From contig NZ_JADWYI010000001.1 in NCBI RefSeq assembly GCF_016904885.1, forward strand, positions 4,960,001 through 5,024,000: 64,000 nucleotides of DNA. The letters are read 5' to 3'. Below, piece by piece: positions 1 through 7,526 of this stretch. The stretch comes from Archangium primigenium. GTDB lineage: Bacteria > Myxococcota > Myxococcia > Myxococcales > Myxococcaceae. Made by a program: the position numbers and the translations under genes. Positions within the stretch are counted from its first letter, which is position 1. Each line of letters opens with the position of its first letter. Below the pieces are notes generated by a model. That model was not told the origin of the DNA. It saw only the letters and a program-made list of their open reading frames with translations, and ran no database searches.

Positions 1-1207
1 TGTAGCGCAGCGCATCCCCGGACGTCTTGGGCGTGTAGATCTTCTCGCCGATGAGGTAGTCGCCGGGGTCGCTCGCGCTGGCGGCGTAGAACTCCACCAT
101 GGAGCCGAAGATGTCGCTCGTCGCCTCGTTGAGGCCGCCGGACTCACCCGAGTACACGAGGCGCGCGGTGCGACTCGTCACGCCGTGGGTCATCTCGTGG
201 CCCGCCACGTCGATGGCCGTCAGCGGGGAGAACGTCGTGCCGTCGCCATCGCCATACGTCATGCAGAAGCAGCTGTCGGTCCAGAAGGCGTTGTTGTACT
301 TGCTGCCGTAGTGCACGCGGTTGAAGCCCGTGCCCCCCGCGCCGTCGATGCCGTTGCGGCCATGGACGTTCTTGAAATAGTCATACGTCTTCTGGATGCC
401 GTAGTGGGCATCCACGCCCGCCGAGGCCGCGCTCGTGCTCGTGCCGTTGCCGAAGGAGCTGGTGGTGCTGGTGAAGATGCCGCCGCCGCTCTGCGAGCCG
501 CCCATGTCGAGTGTGTAGAAGCCCTTGCCGCGCGAGGGATCCCGCAGCTCGTAGCCCGACGAGGTGCTGTTGATCGCGATGGACACCGCGCCCACGTAGA
601 GCGAGTTGCCCGTGCCGTTGGCGGCGGCGGTCTCGATCTCGTCGGACGTCTCGAGCACCGCGCCCGTCAGCGCGTGCACCACCACGTGCAGCGCGCTCGG
701 CGTGCCGTCCGCCTTGGTCCCCTCGAGCACCACCTCGAAGGCGGGCGTGGGCTTGCCCTCGCGCGCGAAGATGACCAGTTCCACCGAGGCCGCCGCGCCA
801 TTGCGCACGCCCTGGAAGACGCGCTCGGCCAGGTCCGCGGCGGCGGCGGGGTCGAGCAGGGGCGTCACGCTCAGCCCCGCCAGGCTCTCCGTGCTGGCGC
901 TGGACAGGGCGCGCAGGCTGCCCTGGGCGTCCTGGTGCGAGACGAAGTCCCCGCCGAGCACCCGCAGGCCCTGGTAGGTCCTGTCGAAGCGCACGTGGGT
1001 GTCACCGTTGTCATCCACGATGACCCCGCGCGCCACGAACTCCTCGCCCTGCTGGATCTTGCCCCGCAGCGCCTGATGCGCCTGGGCGACCATGCTGGCA
1101 CCCTCGAACGTGTCGAGCTCGGTGGACGAGTTGACCGGGTTGGAAGCCGCACCGCCACAGCCCACGAGAGTCAGGGTCGTCAGGGACGCCAACAGCTTGC
1201 GAGACAT
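1..1207 (-). CDS. M4 family (thermolysin-like) metallopeptidase, C-terminus cut by window edge
   Basis: A secreted zinc endopeptidase of the thermolysin family, of which 402 codons are visible. The protein begins with a lipoprotein-type signal ending LTLVGC (Cys17). An FTP/PepSY-like propeptide region follows (about residues 35-170). The catalytic domain carries the zinc-binding HEMTH motif at residue 337 and the third ligand Glu361 in NEATSD, the usual M4 spacing. The ATG at 1207 is preceded by a GGAG about seven bases upstream. The gene runs off the left edge, so the remaining catalytic part and any C-terminal domains cannot be seen. It faces away from the lipoprotein gene at 1494, with a 286-base divergent spacer. 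The family is common among myxobacterial predation and nutrition exoenzymes; that role is an inference here. Confidence 0.93.
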   Translation of the reverse strand, partial: MSRKLLASLTTLTLVGCGGAASNPVNSSTELDTFEGASMVAQAHQALRGKIQQGEEFVARGVIVDDNGDTHVRFDRTYQGLRVLGGDFVSHQDAQGSLRALSSASTESLAGLSVTPLLDPAAAADLAERVFQGVRNGAAASVELVIFAREGKPTPAFEVVLEGTKADGTPSALHVVVHALTGAVLETSDEIETAAANGTGNSLYVGAVSIAINSTSSGYELRDPSRGKGFYTLDMGGSQSGGGIFTSTTSSFGNGTSTSAASAGVDAHYGIQKTYDYFKNVHGRNGIDGAGGTGFNRVHYGSKYNNAFWTDSCFCMTYGDGDGTTFSPLTAIDVAGHEMTHGVTSRTARLVYSGESGGLNEATSDIFGSMVEFYAASASDPGDYLIGEKIYTPKTSGDALRY

Positions 1208-1493
1208 ACGTTCGCTCCAGGAGGAAAGGACAACGAGGCGGCCGTCTGTCTATCAATCCACGAGAACCAAGTAAACAATGATTCCCTGAAATAACGGAAT
1301 AACGTGTATCGCGGAATTTTGCATGCCGAGCGTCCCGTGCACGGCGCGGGCGGGCTCGATGGTTGGGGCCCATAACGGACGGCGCGCACGGACGTCAGAG
1401 GTTCTTAAGAATCACTCCCTAGTTTGGGCATACGGCGTCAGGGCCCGGATGGCGTCGTGATGTGGCGTGTCTGTCCATTGAGGAGTGCTCGAC

Positions 1494-2465
1494 ATGAAGC
1501 TCAAGGCCCGATTCATCACCCTGGCGTTGCTGGCGGCGGGTTGCAGTGAGGGAACGACGGCGGAGGACGCCGCGACGGATCTCACGGTGACGGCCGCGGA
1601 GGTGGTCGCCGACGCGCAGGACACCGAGATTCCCCTGGCGGAGGCCCTGCGCGCGGCGTCCGCGATCCGGCCCCACTCCTGGAGGGGCGAGGCGAGCCAG
1701 TGCGACACGACGCCCGAGACGACCGTGGGCACGGTGTGCGGACAGGAGTTCCCGGCCTCCGAGCAGTTCGCCTGGAGCGACTGCGCCGTCACCAAGGGCC
1801 GGGGCGGCCCCGGCAAGCCCCCGGGCAAGGGCGGCGAGGCCCGAGGCGACCGGGGCGAGAAGGGCCCAAAGGAAGCCTCGGCGGTGACATCCTCGGGCTC
1901 GCTCAACGTCACCACCACGGAGGAGCCGATCGGCGAATGCGGTGACTCGCCGCGGCTGCGTATCCAGCGCGACTCCGTCCACGCCCTCCAGCACACCCGC
2001 GCGGATGGCACCACCACGGTGCACTCCGGCACCGTCTCCACCGTGACCGAGGGCGCGCGGGGTGACGACCTCCGCTCGCGCACGAGCACCTTCGACACCA
2101 CGCGCACCCGGACGGATGCCGAGGGCACCGTGGTGGACAGCCACCACGTGACGGGCAGCCTCCAGGTGGCGTTCGATGGCACGGGCGAGACGGACACGCA
2201 CACGAGCCAGGGCACGTTGACGCTCACCCAGGAGGATGGCGCGAGCACGACGGTGACCCTGACGGGCGTGGTGCGGGTGCCGCCCTCCACGTGCGCCTGG
2301 CCCATCGCGGGCTCCATCCAGCGCGAGGGCGCGGACGGGACGCATGTCCTGAGCTTCGGGCCCGAGTGCGGCGAGGCCACCCTGGACGGCGCCGCCGTCA
2401 CGCTGCCCGAGCGGCCGAGCCACCCGCGCGGCGGCAAGGGCGCTCCGCCCAAGACGCGGCGCTAG
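1494..2465 (+). CDS. Putative lipoprotein, function unknown
   Basis: A 323-residue protein that I do not recognise. It starts with a short signal peptide and lipobox (ALLAAGC), so it is predicted to be lipid-anchored. The mature part has a Gly/Lys/Pro-rich stretch near residues 105-125 and then a long Thr- and Ser-rich region with alternating polar and hydrophobic residues, suggesting an all-beta exported domain. Several cysteines (C, QC, VCGQEF, DCA, GEC, TCAW, ECG) could form disulfides. An in-frame GTG lies at 1485, but the GAGGAG at 1480-1485 is placed correctly (eight-base spacer) for the ATG at 1494. No operon partner: the upstream gene is divergent and the downstream gene convergent. 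Confidence 0.75.
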   Translation: MKLKARFITLALLAAGCSEGTTAEDAATDLTVTAAEVVADAQDTEIPLAEALRAASAIRPHSWRGEASQCDTTPETTVGTVCGQEFPASEQFAWSDCAVTKGRGGPGKPPGKGGEARGDRGEKGPKEASAVTSSGSLNVTTTEEPIGECGDSPRLRIQRDSVHALQHTRADGTTTVHSGTVSTVTEGARGDDLRSRTSTFDTTRTRTDAEGTVVDSHHVTGSLQVAFDGTGETDTHTSQGTLTLTQEDGASTTVTLTGVVRVPPSTCAWPIAGSIQREGADGTHVLSFGPECGEATLDGAAVTLPERPSHPRGGKGAPPKTRR

Positions 2466-2502
2466 GGCACCGCACCCAGGTAGGACTCCCACGCGCCCTG
2501 CC

Positions 2503-2943
2503 TCAGTCGTCGTGTAACCCCGCCAGGAGTTCCTCGAAACTCCTGGCGACGGGATGAACGGTCATGTCCACCGTCACCAAAACAACTCCAGGGGTCGAAC
2601 TGGAGTTGTTGTAGTCGAAACACAGGTACTCGCCGCCGGACGTCTTTCCAAACGGATAAAGTCCCGGGGCGACATGAGGGCGGAGAAGATTGTAGGACTC
2701 GCGAATGGAGTAACTCGCGCGCTCCGCCTCATGGGTGATTGTCAATAGAACAGCGAAGACGTTGGCGCCTCGGCCCACCCTGAAAACACAAGGGCAAGGA
2801 GCCTGCCCCTGATGAGAAACGATGACCCGCTTGTACTCCTCGGGCAATGTGATTCCCCATGTCTTCTCGAGAGGCTCCAGCTCGGAAGGCGAAAGGGGGC
2901 GCGAATCCTTCCAGACGAAATTCTCCCAGCGGATATCGGCCAT
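2503..2943 (-). CDS. SMI1/KNR4-family protein, probable immunity protein of the upstream toxin
   Basis: A 146-residue cytoplasmic protein with SMI1/KNR4 features: an N-terminal helical segment with 'LSPSELEPLEKTWGITLPEEY' character, then a beta-rich core ending in a short acidic helix (SFEELLAGLHDD). Many members of this superfamily neutralise nuclease toxins in contact-dependent and polymorphic-toxin systems. The gene begins 19 bases after the nuclease-toxin gene on the same strand, with an AGGAG ten bases before its ATG. That is the toxin-then-immunity order expected of a SitA/SitI pair. The longer open frame upstream of 2943 overlaps the toxin gene and is not used. The local G+C is lower than in the flanking arginine genes. 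The family assignment is confident; the immunity role is inferred from position. Confidence 0.8.
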   Translation of the reverse strand: MADIRWENFVWKDSRPLSPSELEPLEKTWGITLPEEYKRVIVSHQGQAPCPCVFRVGRGANVFAVLLTITHEAERASYSIRESYNLLRPHVAPGLYPFGKTSGGEYLCFDYNNSSSTPGVVLVTVDMTVHPVARSFEELLAGLHDD

Positions 2944-2962
2944 TCGTGTCTCCTGGTACGTG

Positions 2963-4495
2963 TCAGTAACCGCCACCCCAGATGGCCATGCCCCCAGTAT
3001 GTGGCTTCGCGAGGTCATGAGCACTGTCGGTGATGAGTTGCATCCGGCCAACATCTTGGTGGTGATGCCAGGTGTATCCAGGGGGCGGCTTCCGGCTCGT
3101 GGGGAGCGAAGCGACTTCTTCCAAGGACAACCCCAAGCGCCTCGCCAACCCAGAATCGACCTGGAGCGCCTCGTGGAGTTGTTTGTTGGCGGCTCGGAAG
3201 TGCATGTCCGCACGACTGCTTCCGATATGGCTGTTATCGAGGAGTGTTTCAAAACGGGTCTGGAACTCCGCGAAGCCGTCTTCATCGAAACGGACGGTGT
3301 CCTTGCCGTTCGTGAGAGTCTTGCCTGCCCGATTCCGACCCAGATTGACGATGGGGTCCGGTGGACTGCGGGTTCCCTTGTACGGAAGAACATAACCGTC
3401 TTCCGTCAACCTCGGCTTTCGCCATTCCTCGGTCCGCGTTGGCCGACCTGGACGAGCGTTCATTTCCCCGGACTGCGAGTCGGCATCGCCGTGGACGCCC
3501 CGCGTGGCCATGTACGCCACTGGAGCCGTCAACGTTAAAGTGATTCCAGGCCGAGCGACCAGGACCGTGCTGAGTTCGCTCGTCACTCGCGCCAGGTTCA
3601 ATCCCGTTTCAGACTTCAACCATTGCGCCGCGTACCCGAATCCAGGCAGTCCTGGTCCTTTCATGGTCATCTGGCTGCCCCAGCCTATTGCCGCTGTCGC
3701 CACCATGACCAACACCTGTCCGACCCGGACGCCGATGATCTGGCCGTAGTGTTCCCCCGCGGCTCGCAGCTCGCTGAAGCTACGTGCTCTCAATGCATCG
3801 GCCTTGAGCTGTCTGTACCCTTCCACGAGACTGACAAGGGTGTCCGCCCCCAGGTATGCCAGGAGAACACCTGTCATCGACACCGCGATCAGTTTCGAGG
3901 TGGGCTCTGGAAGCAGGAGCAGTCCCAGGTACAGAGAGAGCGAGGTAAAGATCGCGGCCCTGAGTTGATCCGGGTCTATAGAGGCTTTCACCGCCGCCTC
4001 GACGCCTGGCCAAAGATTCTCGAACGCGAGCATCAGAGCCATGTCCGTCCGCTCGTCCTCGTCCAGATGTAAATCCATGCTCAAAAGGGACAGGCAATCC
4101 GCGCCACGTCCCCTCTGTGTGCACCATTGCTGGTAGTCATGCGCCACCATGTCCGGATTCTTTCGTGCATCCGGTGGGGCCCAATGAAGGGACAATCTCG
4201 TCAGAATTGGGGCCGGGGCTCTCGGTAATTCGGCCGCCAAACGGCTCATGGCCTGCGCGAACCGCGCCTGACTCACCGGAACGGGAGGACGCTGCTTCAA
4301 GGGAGAATGCGCTACCATCCACCCCGATGGCCCTTCCCGTATCACGAGTGCAGGAGCATGGGTGGACTCACAGACCTCGTCTTGGGTGGTCCGCGGTTCC
4401 CCGACTCTCAGCCGACCCCGATTGGAAGAACAAGCACATGCCATGAGCAGCCCGCACAGCAAGAGCCATGTGCAAGGCCTCGGCATGGACGGCAT
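2963..4495 (-). CDS. SitA-like polymorphic toxin lipoprotein with C-terminal WHH/HNH-type nuclease domain
   Basis: A 510-residue lipoprotein built like the Myxococcus SitA toxins that pass between kin by outer-membrane exchange. The signal peptide ends in LLMAC. An N-terminal region (to about residue 175) has a conserved Y-x-Q-x-C...DCLSL element. A hydrophobic central core (about 190-330) includes a SLYLGLLLLPEP segment, a SFSELR motif and an MKGPGLPGF loop. A Pro/Gly-rich linker follows. The last 35 residues, starting at Trp476, carry WHHHQD...RMQLI...H...HTGG, the signature of the HNH/ENDO VII-like WHH nucleases. The same core occurs in the toxin at 44655 with an unrelated C-terminus. The start is uncertain: no clear Shine-Dalgarno precedes the ATG at 4495 or 4486, but both give a good signal peptide. 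The SitA5 subfamily is my best guess from memory. Confidence 0.8.
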   Translation of the reverse strand: MPSMPRPCTWLLLCGLLMACACSSNRGRLRVGEPRTTQDEVCESTHAPALVIREGPSGWMVAHSPLKQRPPVPVSQARFAQAMSRLAAELPRAPAPILTRLSLHWAPPDARKNPDMVAHDYQQWCTQRGRGADCLSLLSMDLHLDEDERTDMALMLAFENLWPGVEAAVKASIDPDQLRAAIFTSLSLYLGLLLLPEPTSKLIAVSMTGVLLAYLGADTLVSLVEGYRQLKADALRARSFSELRAAGEHYGQIIGVRVGQVLVMVATAAIGWGSQMTMKGPGLPGFGYAAQWLKSETGLNLARVTSELSTVLVARPGITLTLTAPVAYMATRGVHGDADSQSGEMNARPGRPTRTEEWRKPRLTEDGYVLPYKGTRSPPDPIVNLGRNRAGKTLTNGKDTVRFDEDGFAEFQTRFETLLDNSHIGSSRADMHFRAANKQLHEALQVDSGLARRLGLSLEEVASLPTSRKPPPGYTWHHHQDVGRMQLITDSAHDLAKPHTGGMAIWGGGY

Positions 4496-4616
4496 CGAAA
4501 AACCCGGACAGCGCAGTCTTCCTGTGTCCTTCGACTCCGTCGATGCCGTTTGGATTGTCAAAGGGCTCTTTCGCTCTTGCTCGTGCAGGCAGTGCACGTA
4601 CTCGGCAGGATTGAGA

Positions 4617-4647
4617 GCCTCACGCCAGTCGTCATGACGGGTGAGGC
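4617..4647 (-). terminator. Candidate stem-loop downstream of the arginine operon
   Basis: Arms GCCTCAC (4617-4623) and GTGAGGC (4641-4647) pair perfectly, and the loop contains a second small palindrome, CGTCATGACG. It lies between the argF stop and the toxin gene start on the same strand, where transcription of the arginine genes should end. There is no clear U-tract, so an intrinsic terminator is only possible. Confidence 0.35.
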
Positions 4648-4678
4648 CCTCGTCTCCCTTGACGGACTGACCTACCGC

Positions 4679-5581
4679 TCAGCCGAGGATGAGCTTCTCC
4701 AGCAGGGCCTTCTGCACGTGCATGCGGTTCTCCGCCTCGTCCCAGACGGCCGACTGGGGGCCGTCCAGCACGCCCGCGGAGATCTCCTCGCCGCGGTGCG
4801 CCGGCAGGCAGTGCAGCACGATGGCCCCGGGCTTCGCCTTGGCCAGCAGCGCCTCGTCGAGCTGGAAGCCGCCCAGGTCCTTCATGCGCCGGGCGGACTC
4901 GGCCTCCTGGCCCATGCTCGTCCACACGTCCGTCACCACCACGTCCGCGCCCGCCACGGCCTCGACCGGGTCCGCCGTCACGTGCACGCGGCCCCCGGCC
5001 TCGGCCAGCAGCGCCGCCGCCGGGCGGTAGCCCTCGGGACAGCCCAGGCGCAGCTGGAAGCCGAAGAAGCACGTGGCCTCCACGAACGAGCGGCCCATGT
5101 TGCTCGCGCAGTCGCCCAGGAAGGCCACCGTCTTGCCCTTCACGCCGCCCAGCCGCTCCTCCACGGTGAACAGGTCCGCGAGGATCTGCACCGGGTGGCC
5201 GCCCTCGGACAGGCCGTTGATGACGGGCACCGTCGAGGCCTTGGCGAAGGCGTTGAGCCGGTCATCCCCGAAGGTGCGGAACATCACGCAGTCCGCGTAG
5301 CCGGAGATGACCCGCGAGGTGTCCTCGATCGTCTCGCCGCGGGCGATCTGGCTGCTGGCCGAGGACAGCGTCGTCACCGTGCCGCCCAGCTGGTACATGG
5401 CCGCCTCGAAGGACAGGTGCGTGCGCGTCGAGGCCTTCTCGAACACCAGCACCAGGTGGCGGCCGGCGAGCGTCGTCACCACGTCCTTGCGCTTGCGGCT
5501 GGCCTTGAGGGCGTGCGCGCGGTCGAAGAGGGCACGGTAGTCGGCCTCGGTCATGTCCGAGAGGGTGAGGAAGTGCTTCAC
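4679..5581 (-). CDS. argF: Ornithine carbamoyltransferase
   Basis: Transfers the carbamoyl group from carbamoyl phosphate to ornithine to give citrulline, the sixth step of arginine synthesis. The 300-residue length is normal for the family. Visible motifs are the carbamoyl-phosphate loop STRTHLSFE (usually STRTRxSFE), the GGHPVQILADL segment in place of HPCQ, the ornithine loop DVWTSMGQE and the HCLPAHRGEEIS signature. The GTG start at 5581 shares a GTGA overlap with the argH stop, so the two are translationally coupled and the gene is the last of the argCJBRHF cluster. N-acetylornithine carbamoyltransferase was considered and judged less likely, because the cluster keeps ArgJ, which regenerates free ornithine. 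Confidence 0.95.
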   Translation of the reverse strand: MKHFLTLSDMTEADYRALFDRAHALKASRKRKDVVTTLAGRHLVLVFEKASTRTHLSFEAAMYQLGGTVTTLSSASSQIARGETIEDTSRVISGYADCVMFRTFGDDRLNAFAKASTVPVINGLSEGGHPVQILADLFTVEERLGGVKGKTVAFLGDCASNMGRSFVEATCFFGFQLRLGCPEGYRPAAALLAEAGGRVHVTADPVEAVAGADVVVTDVWTSMGQEAESARRMKDLGGFQLDEALLAKAKPGAIVLHCLPAHRGEEISAGVLDGPQSAVWDEAENRMHVQKALLEKLILG

Positions 5582-7023
5582 AGGGCTGCCTCCTGCAGTG
5601 CGTCGAAGAGGGACGCGAGACGGGGGATGGAGTGTGCCATCTCCCGCGCCCGCGCCGCGTGGGTCTTGAGCTCCACCAACTGCTTCTCCACCGAGCCGGG
5701 GCCGGTGCCGCCCGCGTTGGCCTTGCGCTCCACGGCGAGCCGGGGGTCGGCGCTCTTGAGCACGTCCGCGTCGAAGCGGGGGTCCACCGACTGGGCCAGC
5801 TCCAGCGTCACCTGGGACAGGGGCAGGCCCTTCTCCTGGCACGCGCGCACGAGCGCCCCGGTGGCCTTGTACGCCGTGCGGAAGGGGATGCCCTTCATCG
5901 CCAGCGCCTCGGCCACGTCCGTGGCCTGCATGTAGTCCGACTCCACCGCGGCCAGGCACCGCGCCCGGTCGAAGTGCACCTTGCCGAGCGCCAGGTGCAG
6001 CATGGACAGCACGCTCGTGAGCATCGGGCCCGTCTCCAAGAGCACCTGCCGATCCTCCTGCAGGTCGCGGTTGTAGCCGCCCGGCAGGCCCTTCACGAGC
6101 ACCGCCAGGTTGGTGAGGTTGCCCACCGCGCGCCCGGCCTTGCCGCGGATCAGCTCGAAGACGTCCGGGTTGCGCTTCTGCGGCATCATGCTGGAGCCGC
6201 AGGCGATCTCCCCGTCCAGCTTCACGAAGCCGAACTCGGGCGAGGCGAAGTCGAAGAAGTCCGTGGCCACGCGGCTCGCGTGCAAGAGCGAGCGCATGGC
6301 CGCGTAGGTGAAGTCCAGGGCGAAGTCCCGGTCTCCCACGGTGTCCAGGCCGTTGGTGGTGATGCGGGAGAAGCGCAGCAGCTCGCGCGTCACCTCGCGG
6401 TCGATGGGCAGCGACGTGCCACCGATGGCGCCCACGCCCAGGGGCAACACGTCCGCGCCCCCCAGCACGAAGCCCAGCGCGTCCACGTCCCGGCTGAACA
6501 TGGCCGCGTAGCCACACAGCTGGTAGGCGAGGGTGATGGGCTGCGCGCGCTGGCGGTGGGTGTAGGAGGGCAGGAGCGTGGTGCGCTCGGCCTCGGCGCG
6601 GGTGATGAGCCCGTCGATGAGCGTGGCCAGCGCCTCGAGCGTCTGGGCCACCTTCTCGCGCACGTGCAGGCGCAGGTCGAGCGCCACCTGATCGTTGCGC
6701 GAGCGCGCCGTGTGCAGGAGGCCCGCGCGCTCGCCAAGCACGCGCGTGAGCTCCGCCTCCACGGCCATGTGCACGTCCTCCTCGTCGGCGAGCACGAGCG
6801 TGCCCGCCTGGGCGGCCTTCCAGATGGCCACGAGCTGGCCCCGCAGGGCGCGCGCGTCCTCCGAGGGGATGAGGCGGGTGCGCGACAGCATGGTGAGGTG
6901 GGCGAGGCTGCCGACCAGGTCCTCCTTGAGGAGGGCGCGGTCGAGCGCCAGCGAGCTGGTGAACGCCAGCACCTCGGGGTGGAGGCCAGTGCCGCCAGAG
7001 GCCTCCGTCTTGGCAATCGTCAC
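5578..7023 (-). CDS. argH: Argininosuccinate lyase
   Basis: Cleaves argininosuccinate to arginine and fumarate, the last step of the pathway. The 481-residue protein has the fumarase/aspartase superfamily signature GSSMMPQKRNPD, whose serine loop is the catalytic element, plus TARSRNDQVALDLR and YTHRQRAQPI, both typical of ArgH. The GTG start at 7023 overlaps the argR stop by four bases (GTGA), and its own stop overlaps the argF start in the same way. Argininosuccinate synthase (argG), which makes the substrate, is not in this window. A long open frame continues upstream of 7023 but lies antisense-like across argR and argJB and has no ArgH homology there. Confidence 0.96.
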   Translation of the reverse strand: MTIAKTEASGGTGLHPEVLAFTSSLALDRALLKEDLVGSLAHLTMLSRTRLIPSEDARALRGQLVAIWKAAQAGTLVLADEEDVHMAVEAELTRVLGERAGLLHTARSRNDQVALDLRLHVREKVAQTLEALATLIDGLITRAEAERTTLLPSYTHRQRAQPITLAYQLCGYAAMFSRDVDALGFVLGGADVLPLGVGAIGGTSLPIDREVTRELLRFSRITTNGLDTVGDRDFALDFTYAAMRSLLHASRVATDFFDFASPEFGFVKLDGEIACGSSMMPQKRNPDVFELIRGKAGRAVGNLTNLAVLVKGLPGGYNRDLQEDRQVLLETGPMLTSVLSMLHLALGKVHFDRARCLAAVESDYMQATDVAEALAMKGIPFRTAYKATGALVRACQEKGLPLSQVTLELAQSVDPRFDADVLKSADPRLAVERKANAGGTGPGSVEKQLVELKTHAARAREMAHSIPRLASLFDALQEAAL

Positions 7024-7505
7024 GGCGAGTCTTCCTTTCCGAAGAAGGCTTTCAACTTCCGGTTCAGCGTGCGGGTGGAGTGGCCCCGGGTGGGCGCCAC
7101 GAAAATGGTGTCGTCTCCGGCGAGGGTGCCCAGGCACTCGGGCAGGCGCGCATGGTCGATGGCCGACGCCACCACGGGCGCGGAGCCCGGGCGGGTGCGC
7201 ACCACCACCAGCATCTCGTTGTCCCCCAGCGAGAGGATGAGCTCCCCGAGCTCCAGGAGCCGGGCCTCGCCCTCGGGGGGAGGGGCGTCGGCGAGGCCAT
7301 AGACGGTGCCGCCCTCGGGCAGGGACACGCGCATGGCGCCCAGCTGCGCCAGGTCGCGCGAGAGCGTGGCCTGCGTCACGTCGAAGCCCTCGCGCGTGAG
7401 CAACTGGCCCAGCTCCTCCTGGGTGCCCACCGCGTGCGCGCGGATGATGCGCCGGATGGCCTCCTGGCGCGCCGCCTTGTCCCCGTTGTTGCGCATTGGA
7501 CTCAC
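7020..7505 (-). CDS. argR: Arginine repressor ArgR
   Basis: A 161-residue hexameric arginine-responsive DNA-binding repressor. The N-terminal winged helix has the family's recognition segment TQATLSRDLAQLG (about residues 43-55). The C-terminal oligomerisation and arginine-binding domain ends in GDDTIFVA. The gene sits inside the operon it probably controls, between argJB and argH, so the repressor is presumably made in proportion to the enzymes. The GTG at 7505 is taken as the start; an in-frame ATG at 7496 is a close alternative, and neither has a strong Shine-Dalgarno. A candidate operator lies before argC at 10669. Confidence 0.93.
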   Translation of the reverse strand: MSPMRNNGDKAARQEAIRRIIRAHAVGTQEELGQLLTREGFDVTQATLSRDLAQLGAMRVSLPEGGTVYGLADAPPPEGEARLLELGELILSLGDNEMLVVVRTRPGSAPVVASAIDHARLPECLGTLAGDDTIFVAPTRGHSTRTLNRKLKAFFGKEDSP

Positions 7506-7526
7506 GTTGCAGGCCCCCGGCGTGCG

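Noticed and set aside
4679-5581. N-acetylornithine carbamoyltransferase instead of OTCase.
   Set aside because: ArgJ is present to free ornithine, and the HCLPAHRG signature and length fit OTCase; the HPVQ variant alone is not decisive.
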